Below are positions 44,765-58,300 of a stretch of DNA of 64,000 nt, in pieces. The notes under the pieces are model-generated. The model searched no databases. It was not told the DNA's origin and was given only the letters and a program-made list of their open reading frames with translations. The stretch spans positions 52,395-116,394 of the forward strand of contig PUFA01000695.1 in assembly GCA_003508835.1 (NCBI GenBank), read 5' to 3'. The first letter of the stretch is position 1, and the number at the start of each line of letters is the position of its first letter. Source of the DNA: Eonycteris spelaea. Taxonomy: Eukaryota; Chordata; Mammalia; Chiroptera; Pteropodidae. A program made the position numbers and the translations under genes.

Positions 44765-44935
44765 ACATTTGTTCAAGTCATACAGTGTGCCAGGTGTTTC
44801 TGTAGGTTTACTACTTTTTTTCCCACCAGAGTTCTGTGAGGAAGGCATCATTCCACATTACAGATGATCAAGAATAAGCCCACAAAGCACTATACTTTTC
44901 CAGGGTCATGCATCAAGTCAGGAGGGGAAATGGGG
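44765..44935 (-). mobile_element. MIR-like relic
   Basis: 'acagtgtgccaggtgtttctgtagg', 'gttctgtgaggaaggcatcattcc' and 'acattacagatgatcaagaa' are in the order expected for a reversed MIR-type SINE. Confidence 0.45.
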
Positions 44936-45214
44936 TTCTCTCTCTCTTTCCCTCACCGCAAAATACTAAGTAGCTTCCCTTTTCGAGGGTAGGCTTCCAA
45001 AGCTTGAAGACTGATGTTTTAAAGTCTCCTAGAGTTGTATCCAAAGGAGGACTCTCTTAACATGATACTGATTATAGATATGTGCCACCCATGTGCCAGG
45101 ATGATTGACCTGGTCTCTGAGGTGTTAAGCAAGGCTGACATGAAAGCAGAGCTGTTGTTCTCACTGGTGAGTGACCTGAACAAAGGTTATTGACATTTAC
45201 ACAAAGACTTTAAT

Positions 45215-45375
45215 CAATAGGTACTTTATACTTTATCTGATTTAATCCTTACAGCTATTCAAGTTGCTCTTCATTGTTGACATTATTCAGATCAGGGTAC
45301 AGAACTTATGAGAAGTTTGACAACTTTCCTCAGGGAAAAGAACCTTGTAAATTAATGTCCAGGAATTCAAATCCT
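45215..45375 (-). mobile_element. MIR/L2-like relic
   Basis: 'gtactttatactttatctgatttaatcc' and 'aactttcctcaggg' weakly follow the reversed MIR pattern. Confidence 0.3.
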
Positions 45376-46134
45376 GGAATTACATGCAGTACCAACGGTT
45401 TTCTGCTCTGTTAATCGGCCAGACCATCAATGAATCTAAGTGTATTGTTTGGGGTTTCTTTTTTTTTAATAATGAGCTTCACTGCCTTTATATCTGAATA
45501 TATATGTGTGTTGTGATTATATATCTCTATGTATGTATATATCTATACCTATATACTATATGTACTGTATATCAATATATCTATATATGTTCTATATAAG
45601 TGGTTAAAAACACCATCTGTCTAGCGAAATTTAAAAGTACAAAGTATATAAAAACGTGGGAGAAAATATTTACAACCTTTATTGCAGATACGGGATTAAT
45701 ATCTTTAATCTCTTAGCCAACAGAGACATGAGCCAAATATTATAACAGAGAACATGCATTAAAAGCAACATAAATATGCAATGAAACACTTGAAACATAC
45801 CTAACCATACAACTGATGAATTGCTAAATGTGGTTTCATTCTTAGTGAAACAGGAGAATATCAACGCAGTATGTAGAGAGAGATCACAGGTTTGTAGAAG
45901 AATATGCTTTTATATTTAGCTAAATATCTGCACTTTATTGATACTGGAAAAATCAATAGAATATGAATGAAACAATCAATATTTGAAATATTCTGGTTGG
46001 GGTGGGAGTCTAGGCTAGAAGATTAATATCTTGATATATTAATTTGGTAAAGTGATTAAAATCTCAAAAATATTATCTTCAAATACTGGTTATGGAACAC
46101 TTCAATCAAATAATGATTACCTCTATTCCTTTTT

Positions 46135-46315
46135 CTCTATTAATTTTTTATTATTTTTTTCAATTACAGTTGACATTTAATATTATATTAGTTTCAGGTG
46201 TACAGCATAGTGGTTAAACATTTGTATAACTTATGAAGTGATACCCCTGATAAGTCTAGTACCCACCTGACGTCATAGAGAGTTATTACAATATTACTGA
46301 CTATTCTTAAATAAC
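46135..46315 (-). mobile_element. LINE-1 3' UTR fragment (antisense)
   Basis: Complement of a bat-like L1 3' end: 'ttttcaattacagttgacat', 'attagtttcaggtgtacagca', 'taagtctagtacccacctgac'. Confidence 0.8.
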
Positions 46316-46319
46316 TATT

Positions 46320-47490
46320 TTCCCTTCTTATTTTAAAGTATAATTTATATTTTAGTTACCATATTTAAATGGCTATAACCCTGTGCTAAGAAATCCAGTG
46401 GATGAAACTGCTTAAGGTCAAAACAAAAGGGACCACAGTTCGCACAGAAGTAATACCCCGAAGAGCAGTGGCCTGGATCTCAGAAGTAAGAAGTGGGTGC
46501 CAATCTATGTCATCTCCCTGAAGGCAGAAGGAACCGGACACAGCTCAGTAGTGATAAGTCCAACATGTATGCCAGACCACCTTTTCCTAGGAGATAAACC
46601 CCATAAAGTATTTATGCATGAGGAAAGGAGATAGATATAAGATGAGTGCAGAGGGAAGGTTCTGCACTAGACATGAGACATTTGCAACATAATTCACAGA
46701 CATAATTAATGCCATTAATTTTCACATAAGGAAATCTGACTAGCTAAAAGAGTAATGCTCGCATGTACATGGTAACTCAAAGGCAATTCATAGAAGAAAA
46801 CTGAATGGTAATCAAATGTAAAATATCTCAACACCAAAAATTAAAGCAACTTAATAAAGGCTTTGCGATATATAAATATATAAACAAGATACAGAACACA
46901 ATGTACATCATAATTTTTTTAAGAATATGTATTTTCATAAGAACATACATATATTTAAAATATAAACAATCCCACACAAACCTATCTGGATAATATTAAC
47001 AAATACACTGAGTGGTTATGTTGAGGTGGGACATAGAAGTTGAAGAGGAGAGATACAAGATAATTCCTTTTATAAATATGTTTTTCCAGGGACTTGGGGG
47101 AGCATATACAGATTTTTAATTAGCAAAATAACTAAGATAAAATTATGACAGCATAGAATAAACCTAGTTGTGTTTTTATTTTAAAAACAAATGCTGAAAA
47201 ACATATTTCTTTGAATTAAAAAATGTTAAATATATTGGTTACACACAGCTTTATATTTATAACGACACACATGCATGCACTCCTTTGTCTAATTAGAGAG
47301 AAGGGCCAAAGAAAACTTCCTGTCACAGGATTTAATATCCATGGGCTCTGTCTGAATCACCACTTAATACTTGCTTTGTCAGATAAACCCCAGAAAGTTT
47401 ACTCCGGTGGACTCCCTCAGGAAAAGCCACCTTTCCCTGCCTCTCTCCTTCCTAGCCCTCTTGCTAAAAGGTGACACCAAGCTGTAATTC
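46320..47490. other. Intergenic AT-rich stretch, no gene seen
   Basis: Nothing I can name lies here. Confidence 0.4.
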
Positions 47491-47499
47491 TGGATTTGG

Positions 47500-47513
47500 T
47501 CACCAGATGGCAC
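47500..47513 (+). promoter_or_regulatory. CTCF-like motif
   Basis: TCACCAGATGGCAC matches the CTCF core CCASYAGRKGGCRS at 13 of 14 positions. Occupancy cannot be judged from sequence. Confidence 0.35.
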
Positions 47514-48425
47514 TGACCTCCAATTTTAATTTTATTTTCCAATGAAAAATATTCTTTTGGCAAAATGGAAAAATTCTACTTTGAATGGAGGTTATGAAAC
47601 AGTATGTAAAATAAAACCATAATTCATTCCTTAATTTAGCAATAAACGCTTTTCAAAACGCTCCTTTTTAAACTTTAACAATGAACTACTGATTTCCTCA
47701 TGATAAAAACCAATGAGATTTAGATATTAAAAGATGTATGAAAAATTGGAGAGAAATTATCCATGTCTATCTCAGAAAACACTTTATATACCAGACACTC
47801 TCTTAACCAGGAGAGATATAAACTAAATGAAAACTAAACATCTCAGAAAAACTATAGGAATGCAATTAAACTTATGAAAAGATAGTCAACAATGAACATA
47901 CAAATAAATTCCTGGTAATTTTATCTTTAGCTTAAAGAAAGTAAATTGCATGATAAGCTTTGCTGTCATCTCATTCTTGTACAAGAAAAAATGTGTGTAT
48001 ATCTGCTCATACATATTGTGCATCTGCATGTATTTCGTACATATATATTTGAGAAAGGTATCTGCAGAATGTTTTCCACATCATTAAGGATGTCTCAACA
48101 AAGAGAAAGGAGGTAGAGGATCATTTCAGTTTTCTTATACATATTTTTATTGTTTGATTTCTATCAATTACAAACATATTAGTTTTATAACTGAGGAGAG
48201 TAAATGAGATAAATTTTTGAAAACAGGGAAAAACTTATGATCCAATCTGAGAAAATGATTTTCTATCAATCTATTGACCTGGATAGAACTTCACAGTTAA
48301 TTAAGTTTTAAAAAAAAACGATTACATGATGTGTTCACAATATAATTCTGGTTATTATTGATAATACTCCTATGTGTATGTGTAAGTATAAAGTAAATGT
48401 GTCTAAAAGGATATAACCAAAATTA
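47514..48425. other. Intergenic AT-rich stretch, no gene seen
   Basis: No exon, RNA gene or named repeat recognised. Confidence 0.4.
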
Positions 48426-48427
48426 CG

Positions 48428-48449
48428 TGTGCACGTGCGCGCGCGCGCG

Positions 48450-48486
<37 letters not shown>

Positions 48487-48488
48487 CA
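48428..48488. repeat. (GC)n(AC)n alternating purine-pyrimidine tract
   Basis: A CGCGCG run of about 20 bases is followed by about 15 CA repeats. This is a strong Z-DNA former. Confidence 0.95.
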
Positions 48489-48694
48489 CACACAGACTGA
48501 TATACATTCCCTCAGAGACCCTCACACTGACAACTTACTCTTCATAAAATAGGTGTGGAACTACCTGCCAGAAGCTCAGAGAACCTGGCAGCATCTGATT
48601 CTGCAGGAAGGCCTGCCCGTGCCATTGAAGCCTCCAACTAACCCCGTTTGGCGGGTCAAACCAGGGTACAGTCCCTCCCTGAAACATTGCATAG

Positions 48695-48750
48695 CCACCT
48701 CCCAGAGATATTGGGAGGTGGAGTTTGGTATCTGGCCAGCAGGTGGCGAT
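48695..48750 (+). promoter_or_regulatory. Perfect 10-bp hairpin followed by a CTCF-like motif
   Basis: CCACCTCCCA (48,695-48,704) pairs with TGGGAGGTGG (48,712-48,721) around a 7-base loop. Fourteen bases on, CCAGCAGGTGGCGA (48,736-48,749) matches the CTCF core at 13 of 14 positions. The surrounding 250 bp are notably GC-richer than their neighbours. A role is inferred only. Confidence 0.4.
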
Positions 48751-48789
48751 TATCTCAATATGTTACTTTTGCTGCAAAAGTAAGGTATC

Positions 48790-51700
48790 AATTTTTGCAG
48801 AGACAGACAACATGAAATGAATAGTCCTAAATATATAAGAACGATTCATATATAAATAGTCCTGTGTGTGTATACATACATAGACACATACATATCTATG
48901 AAAAATTAATATATTATTTTTGTGTGTATATATGTATATAAAGACCAAAAGTATATGTACAGTTTCATTTGTTGACTATGACCCCCAAAGCCGAGTCTCT
49001 CACATTCATTTATTTAGCACATATATGTGGGACACTGCTAGCTTGAGTCTATTTGTCCATCCCACTCTTGTCTCTGATCATTCTCAACTCTCATTTCCAA
49101 CTACCTACAGGTCAAATTTACTTGGAGAAAGACAGCTACAATTCCTTTCTACATGTGTGGAGTGTGTGTATGTGTGTGCGTTTCTCTGGTGTTAAACTGA
49201 AGAATAAAGAATGAGACTGGATAACTCACTAAGTAATAAAAATGACATAAATATCTTTTCCTCTTTCCAAATTCATCAGGAAACTTATACTAAAAAATAA
49301 GAAAAGAAAAAAGGCACCAAAACTCGTAAATGTGTGTACATTTCATGTCTCATGTGTATATTTTCATATGCTCTTTATTATACTTATGCTATTTATTTTA
49401 CATAAAAATCTTCTCATTTATGGAAGGGAAGTCTCTGGGACTAACAATTCTTAAAGGCCTATTATGTGCCAGACACTTTCTATAGTTTATCTGATATTCT
49501 CCTTTAAAATCTTGTTAGGCGTGATTTTTGCCCCTGAGCAATATCTATTTCCTTTGCTATTATTTTCCATTTATATGTATATATGATAAAGTATTATGTA
49601 TATGTAAATGATAATATGGATACAATTAATTGACTATGAAAACACTTCATTGATGAAAGGGCTGGGGACACAGCAAAAAGGTCACAGCCAAGATCTGTCA
49701 CACCTCAACAGTTACCAGTGTAGGAAGCAACCTAGTGTCACAGGGACAAGTAAGCTACCACTGCCCCTTGCCTTCCCACCCTATCCCACAATCACCCACA
49801 TAGCCAAAATTTTATGATGGAGAATGGTCGGGTGGAGAGCAAGGCCAACCTGAGAGATTGCGTGTATTCTTAAGGAGACAAACAGAGAGTGCTGAGCTAG
49901 GCAAAACCAGGTGCAGTTAGAGGTAATAGTTATGACAAGAACAGTTACATAGAGATAAAAACCCTACACAGCTTTGCTCAGCTAAGTGCATAGTGAACAA
50001 ATTTTGGTACCACCATGCTATAAATTAATCAAATTGGAATTCTCAGTTTAATGCTTAATGAATAAGATCATATTTTCAAAGTGAAAGTCTATTGTCTTTT
50101 CCTTGTGGACTTTTACCTTTTCACTTTAACACCCTGGATTCATGCCTTCTGCCAAACCATTTCTGTTCCCAGTGCATAAAGATGGATTGTCTAAATAAAA
50201 AATCAAGGATGTTTTATATTCAGCCATATTAATTTTTCAGAGTTTGATAAAGAGTATTCATAGTGAGACTGTTTTTTTTGTCAAACATCCTTTAAATAAG
50301 AATAAAGACAACCTAATTTTGTTCTCAATTGGTATTGTCTGAATTTATATTATACACAAATATATTGTCATTTAATTTATGATTGGTGATTACATTAAAA
50401 TTAAACTATTTATTTCAAGAAAAATCATTCAGTAGAAACATGTTTTTGTATGGTTCCTGTTTAGCTTTGACAATAAGATCTTTGAACTGATAGAGGTATT
50501 ATTCAGAGTCAAATGATAAATAGGTTTCTCTCTCTGCAAACACTGTCCATGCATTAGCAGATAAAACGTTTTAAATGAAGGTAAAAGGTGTCCCGAGTCT
50601 TTCACGTAAATAGAGTTTTTAAAATAGTATTCAAAACTCAACAACGACTAGCACTTTCTGTTTTCTAGACATCCAGCTGATATTTTCACTTTCACTCTGT
50701 GAACTTGTAACTGAGGTTTGCGTGAATAAAAGATTATTTATTCCTAGTCTTTCTCTGTAACATGGTTTTTATCCTTAATTTCCTGGTCTGTGAAATCGAG
50801 ATATAGCTCCTTGCCCAAAAGGAGACTAGGTCATTATACAAGAACCTGCAAACTGAGAATCCCTGTACAACACAAGAAAGTGATATTTACATTTCTTATG
50901 GCAGGTTAAAAATGAGAACATTCTTATTTTAGGAAAGGTTGTGTGGGGGCAACCATATCATTGCCATTTCTCTCATTGAATATTATATTTATCTTTGACA
51001 GTTCTAACTTTTTTGTGAATATTTTTTTAAATGCCATGATAACCCAAACAATAAAAAACAAGCAAAAACAAGACAAAACAAAACAAAACTCTTCTATGTC
51101 TGGAAAAAGTATGTAATGTCAGCTGGTGTTTCTGCTCTTAATATCATTCCTTTTCTTTTTCTACTTCTGATTTTCTAATCGATTTGTTTATATAAAAATA
51201 ATCATAAAATAATAATTAAATCTCTTTAGTCTTTTGATTTTAGCTTATCTGGTTTTAGATGTCTTATATTCTTTCAGTTAATATTAGTTTACAACAGAGA
51301 ATAAAATTTGGTGATTTCAAAAACAAAATGTTTTCCTATAATGTTCAGTTTTTTGAATAGTTGCCAACATCTAAAAATTGGAAGAATTCATATATGAATA
51401 TAGCTCCTGGATTATCTTGAAAAATGAGGTTTGGCCACACAGTTGTTCCCTCAAGGAACAACTGGCTGGAGTTGATAGCAGTTTTCCTTATCCAATTCAC
51501 TACCATTCCTTCCACTTCCTGTTGTAAAACTTGTCACACATAATGTTAATTTCTATTTTTACAATTATTGCTATTGCTTTTTTTATAGTAAAAAGAAAAT
51601 GGAAATATTTCTTGCTTCCACTTAATCTATCAAAAATGGAGAGGGTAAGATAAAAAGTATTGCTCATTTTGAGAAAAAAATGGAGGAGAGCATTTACCTG

Positions 51701-51925
51701 TGGAAGCAAAGACTATTCCCATGATTTTTATATACACCTACTTCCATTATTTATATTATTAACATGGCCCCATTGGCCTTTGAGTCTGGCCTTCTTGGAG
51801 TTAAAAGATTTCCATGTCAAATCACAAAAGTGCCACACACTCATTCTGAAGAGAATATAATAAATATGCACATTCTAGAATTTTTAAACAAGTAGAGGAC
51901 AAGTGTATTTCAAGGAACTTTTAAA
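48790..51925. other. Intergenic AT-rich stretch, no gene seen
   Basis: No gene or recent transposable element could be recognised. A weak reversed MIR-like signal lies around 49,440-49,540 ('tattatgtgccagacactttc'). Confidence 0.4.
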
Positions 51926-51929
51926 TGAA

Positions 51930-54295
51930 AAAATGGAAGAATATTCAATAAGATATAATAAATTGCTGCAGAAAAAGCCTTAGACAAGATACAGAATCTA
52001 CTTATGATCAAACACTTAGAATCCATATGGAAGGAAAGTATCTTAAAATAATAAAGTTCATATATGACAAACCCTCAGCGAACATTATACTTCATGGTGA
52101 AAAACTAAAACTTTCCCTCTAAGATCAAGAACAAAGCAAGGCTGTCCACTATTGCCACTGTTAGTCACTATAACATTAGAGATCATAGCGAGTGCAATCA
52201 GACTAGAGAAAGATATAAAAGGCATCCAAATAGGAAACAAAGAAGTCAAACTGTCACTATTTGCGGATGACATGATTCTCTATATAGAAAACCCTAAAGA
52301 CTCCATAAGAACACTACTAGAAACAATAAGCAAACACAGTAAAGTCTCTGGATATAAAGTCAACGTTCAAAATTCCATAGAGTTCCTATACTCTAACAAC
52401 GATGTCAGAAAAAGAAGTGGAAAAATAATTCCTTTTGCAATTGCACCAAAAAGAATAAAATACCTAACAATGAATTTAACGAAACATGCGAAGGGCCTAT
52501 ATAATGAAAACTACAAGACCTATTAAAAGAAATCAAAGAACATAAAAAGAAATGGAAACATATTCTGTGTTCTTGGATTGGAAGAATCAACATTGTTAAA
52601 ATGACCATATTACCTAAAGCATTATACAGATTCAATGCAATCCCCATCAAATTCCCATCGGAATTTTTAAAAGAAATAGAACAAAAAAATCATCAGATTT
52701 GTATGGAAGCACAAAAGACCTCGACTTGCCAAAGCCATCCTGGGAAAAAAGAACGAGGTTGGAGGCATCACTCTGCCCAACTTCAAATTATACTACAAAG
52801 TGACAATAATCAAAATGACATGGTATTGGCAACAAAACAGACACAATGAGCAGTGGAACAGAATCAAGAGTCCATAAGTAAACCCATATTTATATAGGCA
52901 AATAATTTTCGACAAAAAAAGAAGCCAAAAACATACAGTGGAGAAAAGAAAGCCTCTTCAATAAATAGAAAACTGGAAAGCCACCTGTAAAAGAATGAAA
53001 CTAGACTGTTTTCTATCACCACACACAAAAATTAACTCAAAATGGATTAATGACCTGAATATAAGACCTGAAACAATAAAATGCATAGAAGAAAACATAG
53101 GAAGTAAACTTAGGACCTTAGACTTAAAAGGATTGTATGAATTTGGCCTCAAAGGCAAGGGAAGTAAAAGCAAAAATAAATGAATGGTACTACATCAAAC
53201 TAAAAAGCTACTGCTCAGCAAAAGAAATGGTCAACAAGTTAAAGAGACCATCCAAATGGGAAAATATATTTTCAAGCAACACCTCTGATAAGTGCCTAAT
53301 ATCCAAAATATACAACGAACTCATGCGACACAACAACAACAACAACAACACAACAACAACAACAACAACAACAATGATCCAATCAAAAAAATGGATAAAA
53401 TACCTGAAAAGATACTTCTCCCTAGAGGATATACAAATGGCCAACAAATATTTGCAAAGATGCTCAACATTGCTTTCTATTAGGGAAAGGCAAATCAGAA
53501 ACACAATGAGATACCATCTCGCACTTGTTAGAATAGCTATAATCAATAGGACAAGTAATAACAAATGCTGGAGAGGATGTGGAGAAAAAGGAACCCTCAT
53601 ACACTGCTGGTGGGACTGCAAGTTGGTACAGCCACTATGGAAAACAGTATGGAGGTTCCTCAGAAAACTAAGAATTGATCTACCATATGATCCATCAATC
53701 CCTCTACTGGGTATTTACCCCAAAGACTTGAAAACCATATCCGAAAAGATATTTGTACACGGATGTTCATAGCCGCATTATTCACAGTGGCCAGGACATG
53801 GAAGCAACTGAAGTGTCCTACTACAGATGATTGGCTAAAGAAGTGGTGGTACATATATACAATGGAATATTACTCAGCCATATTACTGCCATTTGCAACA
53901 ACATGGTTGGACCTCAAGATAATCATGCTAAGCAAAATAAGCGAGACAGAAAAAGTAGAAAATCACATGATATCACTTATATGTGGAACATAAACCTAAA
54001 AGAAACAAATTAATAGGACAAACAGAGACTCATTGACATGGACTATAGACTAGTGGTTACTGGAGGGTAGGGGTGTGGGAAAGGAAGAGGGAGGTAGACA
54101 GGGTAAAGGTCAAATATAGGGGTAGGGGGAAAGTGATGTGGATAAAAGGAATCAAATATATGGTAGCTGAAGGAAACTGTACTTTGGGTGGTAAACACAC
54201 AATAGAATATACAGATGTCAAATTATAATGTATACCTGAAAATTATATAATTGTATTAACCAATGTTACCCCAATAAACTTAAGTTAAAAGAAAT
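51930..54295 (+). mobile_element. LINE-1 3' half with ORF2 RT remnant
   Basis: Plus strand, from the ORF2 reverse-transcriptase domain (52,152-52,526: [19 protein letters not shown], including the catalytic FADD) through a 211-codon open C-terminal stretch (53,137-53,772) to the 3' UTR. The tail is 'ttaaccaatgttaccccaat'. It is 5'-truncated with internal frameshifts, so inactive. It is a close relative of the copy at 43.0-44.1 kb. Confidence 0.9.
53329..53373 (+). repeat. (AAC)n microsatellite inside L1 ORF2
   Basis: AAC/CAACA repeats with one interruption, at the same ORF2 position as the array at 43,215. Confidence 0.95.
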
Positions 54296-54864
54296 ATATA
54301 CTAAATTGTATTTGCCATATTTAGTGCTGTCATATTTTCTTATCAGAAAAATGATTATTTTCTTCCTGCTAATCAGTGAAATTACATGGGGATGGCATTT
54401 CCATCATGCCAGCTCCCTTTTAGAAGTAGATATTGAACTAAATTAGGAATCTTTAGGACATCCTTTGCCTATTTTCAGAGTGATTTATAAGGATATAATT
54501 TGCTTTATATCCTTACAAAAATAGTATTGAAAATAGTTAATGTAACTTTAAGTGCCGAAAAGCTTGAAGAACTAATATAACGGATTTGGATTGTTGATAA
54601 CAAAAGCAATTCTTGCTGCTTTCTACATTTGTAACTTTTGTTTGTGAGCCATGTGAAGGCATTAACTTATCTTCCCCTTCTTGAAATGTCAGATATTTTA
54701 TTTGTCCATATTCTGTGCTGGTCCTTGTTCCTTGGTAAAACCATGAAAACAAGTTTATTTGTCCATTTTTTGATCAATTATGCACATTTAATATCTGCTT
54801 TGGTTTAAAAATGAACACATAACCTGGATTTCCAGTCCTAGATACACACACAAGAATTTAAAAC

Positions 54865-55322
54865 ATGTATTCAAACAAAAATTAATTTTGATTAATGTTT
54901 ATGGCAACATTATTTGCAATAGCCAAAAGATGTAAATAAACCAAATGTCCATCAATGAATGAACAGTCAAATGAAATGTGACATATCTATATAATAAAAT
55001 AGCATTCAGCCATAAAAAAATACTGTTACCTGCTAAAACATGGATGAACCTTGAAAACATTATGCTAAATGAAAGAAACCAGACACACAAGGTCATGTAT
55101 TGTATAGTTCCATTTATATGGCATGTACAATAAACATAGACATAGAGACAGAAAATAGATTAGTAGTTGCTTAGGGCTAAGGGAAGAATGAGGAAATAGA
55201 GGAATGATGACTAAAGGATAAAGGGTTTCTCTTTCTGATATTGAAAGAAATCTAAAATTGACTGTGGTGATAGTTGCATATATCTGTAAACATACTAAAA
55301 ATTATTGAATTGTATGCTTTAA
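54865..55322 (+). mobile_element. LINE-1 3' end, split by a younger L1
   Basis: Plus-strand L1 3' end ('aatgtccatcaatgaatgaa', 'gcattcagccataaaaaaat', 'gaattgtatgcttta'). It resumes at 58,596 ('aattaattgtatgacg', 'catatctcaataaactgtt') after the nested insertion. Confidence 0.8.
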
Positions 55323-58300
55323 GTTTTTTATATTTTTATTTTTTCAATTATATTTGACATACAATATTATATTAGTTGCAGGTGTACAACACAATAATTA
55401 GACATTTAAATAACTTATAAAATGATTACCCAGATAAATCCAGTACACATCTGACACCATGCATAGTTATTACAATATTACTATATTCCTCATGCTATAC
55501 TCTACATCCCCATGACTATTTTGTAACTACCAATCTGTACCTCTTAATCCCTTCCCTCTTCAGCCATCCCTCCAATCTGACAGCCATCAAAATGCTCTCT
55601 GTATCTATGAGCTTGTTTCTGTTGATTGTTAATCTTGTTCTTAGAGTCCACATATGACATTGGTCTTTCTCTGACTTATTCCACTCAGTACAATACCCTG
55701 TAAGTCTATGTATGTTGTTGCAGATGGCAAGATTTCATTCTTTTTTTTATGGCTGAATAATATTCCATTTCATATATGTACCACTTCTTTTTTATCCATT
55801 CATCTATTGATGGGCACCCAGGTGGCCTGCATAACTTGTTTATTGTAAATAATGCTTCAAGGAATATATGTATTCACCTGTCCCTTCAAAGTAATGTTTT
55901 GATTTTCTTCAAATAAACACACAGAAGTGGGATTACTGTGTCCTTCTTTGTCTCTTGTTATAGCCTTTGTTTTAAGGTCTATTCTGCCTTGTATAAGTAT
56001 TGTTACCCCCAATTTTTTAAATTTAAATTTTCATGAAACATCTTTTTTCATCCCTTTACTTTCAGTGTGTGTCTTTCAACCTGAAGCGAGTCCCTGTAGG
56101 CAGTATATATAAGGGTATTGTTTTCTTATCCATTCAGTGGCTCTATCTTTTGATTGGAGAATTTAATCCATTTACATTTAAGGTATTTGTTGCTAGATAT
56201 GTAGTTATTGCCATTTTATTATTCATACTTTTCTTTTTCTTTTTTCTTTTTTCTTCTTCTTAAGTCCTTCTAACATTTCCTATAGTATTGGCTTGGTGAG
56301 GATTAACTTTAGCTTTTTCTTGTCTGAGAAACTCTTTTTCTGTCCTTCAATTCTAAATGATAGCTTTGCTGGGTAGAAGCGTAGTCTTGGTTGTAGATGC
56401 CTGCTTTTCATTACTTCGAATATTTCCTGCCAAACCCTTCTGGCCTGAAAAGTTTCTGTTGAGAAATCAACTAACAGTCTTATGAGAGCTCTCTTGTAGG
56501 TAACTAACTGCTTTTCTCTTATTGCTTTTAAGATTCTTTGTCTGTAACTTCTGGCATTTTAATTATGATGTGTCTTGGAATGTGCCTCTTTGAGTTCATC
56601 TTATTTAGGACTCTTGGAGCTTCCTGGGTTTGTATGTATATTTCCTTCACCAGGGTAAGGAAGTTTTCCATCATTATTTCTTGAAGTAAGTTTCCAATTA
56701 TTTGTTCTCTCTATTCTCCTTCTCATTATCCCTATGATGAGAATGTTGGAACACTTGATGCTGTCCCAGAGGCCCCTTAAAGTATTCTGATTTTTTTGGA
56801 TTCTTTTTCTTGTTGCTGTTCTGATTGGGAGTTTTCTGCTACCTTTTCTAAATCATTGATTTGATCCTCTGCTTAATTTAATCTCCTGTTGATTCCTCCT
56901 AAGGTGTTCTTCATTTCAGTTATTATATTCTTCATTTCTGACTGTTTTTTTTGTTTTCTATCTCCACTTTCATGTTTCTCACCTTTCTGTTAAAGTTCTC
57001 ACCAAGCCCCTCTACTCTTCCCCTCAGTTAATTGAGCATCCTTATAACAAGTGTTTTGAACTCTGCACCTGGTAGATTTGCTTGTCTACATTTTGTTTAG
57101 TTCTTTTCCTGGAGCTTTGTTCTGTTCTTTCATTTGGGGCATGTTTTCTTGCGTCCACATTTTGGCTGCTTTACTGTGTTTCTTTCTATGTATTAGGTAG
57201 AGCTGCTATGTCTCCAGGTTTTAGTAGGGTGGCCTTATGTAGTAGGTGTGCTGTGGGGCCCAGTGGCACAGTCTTTCCTGGTCACCTGAGCCAGGTGTTC
57301 CAGGTATGTCCCTTGTATGGGTTTTGTGTGCTCTCCCGGTTGCCGTTTGTTCATCAGTGGGAAGGATTGACCCTTCGGCTGATTAGTTGTGATGACAGGC
57401 CATGACCAGTGGAGGAGCTGTTGTGCAGGGGCTGACCCGAAAGAGCAGGATTTACTTTAGCAGGGCTCTGGGGCCTGTTCTGGCTGCCCTTTGGGTGTGT
57501 CATCCTCAGATGTGATCCCGGGTGGTGCTCCAGCTCAGACCAAAGCCAGCTGCTGCACGTGAAGGTTGAGGCCTCCTGGGAGGGACCCCACCTCAGACTG
57601 AGTTAAGCTGCAGCCTGTTCTCTTCTGGGGTCACCTGGCATGAACCACCAAGCAATCCACAGATTGCTGCCACCCATGCTGGGCTTGGAAGACAAAGTTG
57701 CAAACTGAGGCCAGCTATCACTAGTGCTGGGTTTTGGGCTATTCAGTGAGAGGTACAAGGCATGCTGAGGCCAGATGCTGCTTCTTTAGGTTTTGTGAAC
57801 CTTTGACAGATTTTAGAAATGTCTAAAGAATGAGCCAAGACAGGCCACTTGTATGGAAAATCCACTGGAAGCAGCTTGGATGAGCCTGCAAGTTGGAAGG
57901 AACAGGGTGTCAGGGAATCACAGGCAGGACAACCTGTGTTAGCTATGTTAACAGATTCTCAGATGTGGCGGCAGCCTGTATCTGCAGGCTGGGTGGAGTG
58001 AGGGCTCGACAAAGGAACAGTGGCCTCTGCCAGCACTTTTGTCTGGGAGAAAGCTCCCCCTCTAGCCCTTTCCCTGAAGCCAGACAACTCAGTTCCTCCC
58101 AGTATGTCCCTGGCACGTTTTGAACCATTGGACCAGCGCTGGAGCTAAGAGCAAGTGAGTCTGTCAGTGAGTAAGTCTGCACTCCAGTCCTTTAAGAGGA
58201 CCGGCTGTAACTCCTTCAGCCCTCTGTCTCACTCAGCCACAATCTCTGCTGGTTTTCACAGCCAAAGGTTGTGGGAACTTTTCTTTCTGGTGCTGGGACA

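Noticed and set aside
48553..48783. 76-codon open frame in a GC-rich island
   Set aside because: No recognisable domain and no splice context. I kept the hairpin and CTCF-like motif as the more defensible observation.
53208..53621. 137-codon minus-strand open frame
   Set aside because: It is antisense to the L1 ORF2 C-terminus, and the long hydrophobic run is the complement of the AAC repeat.
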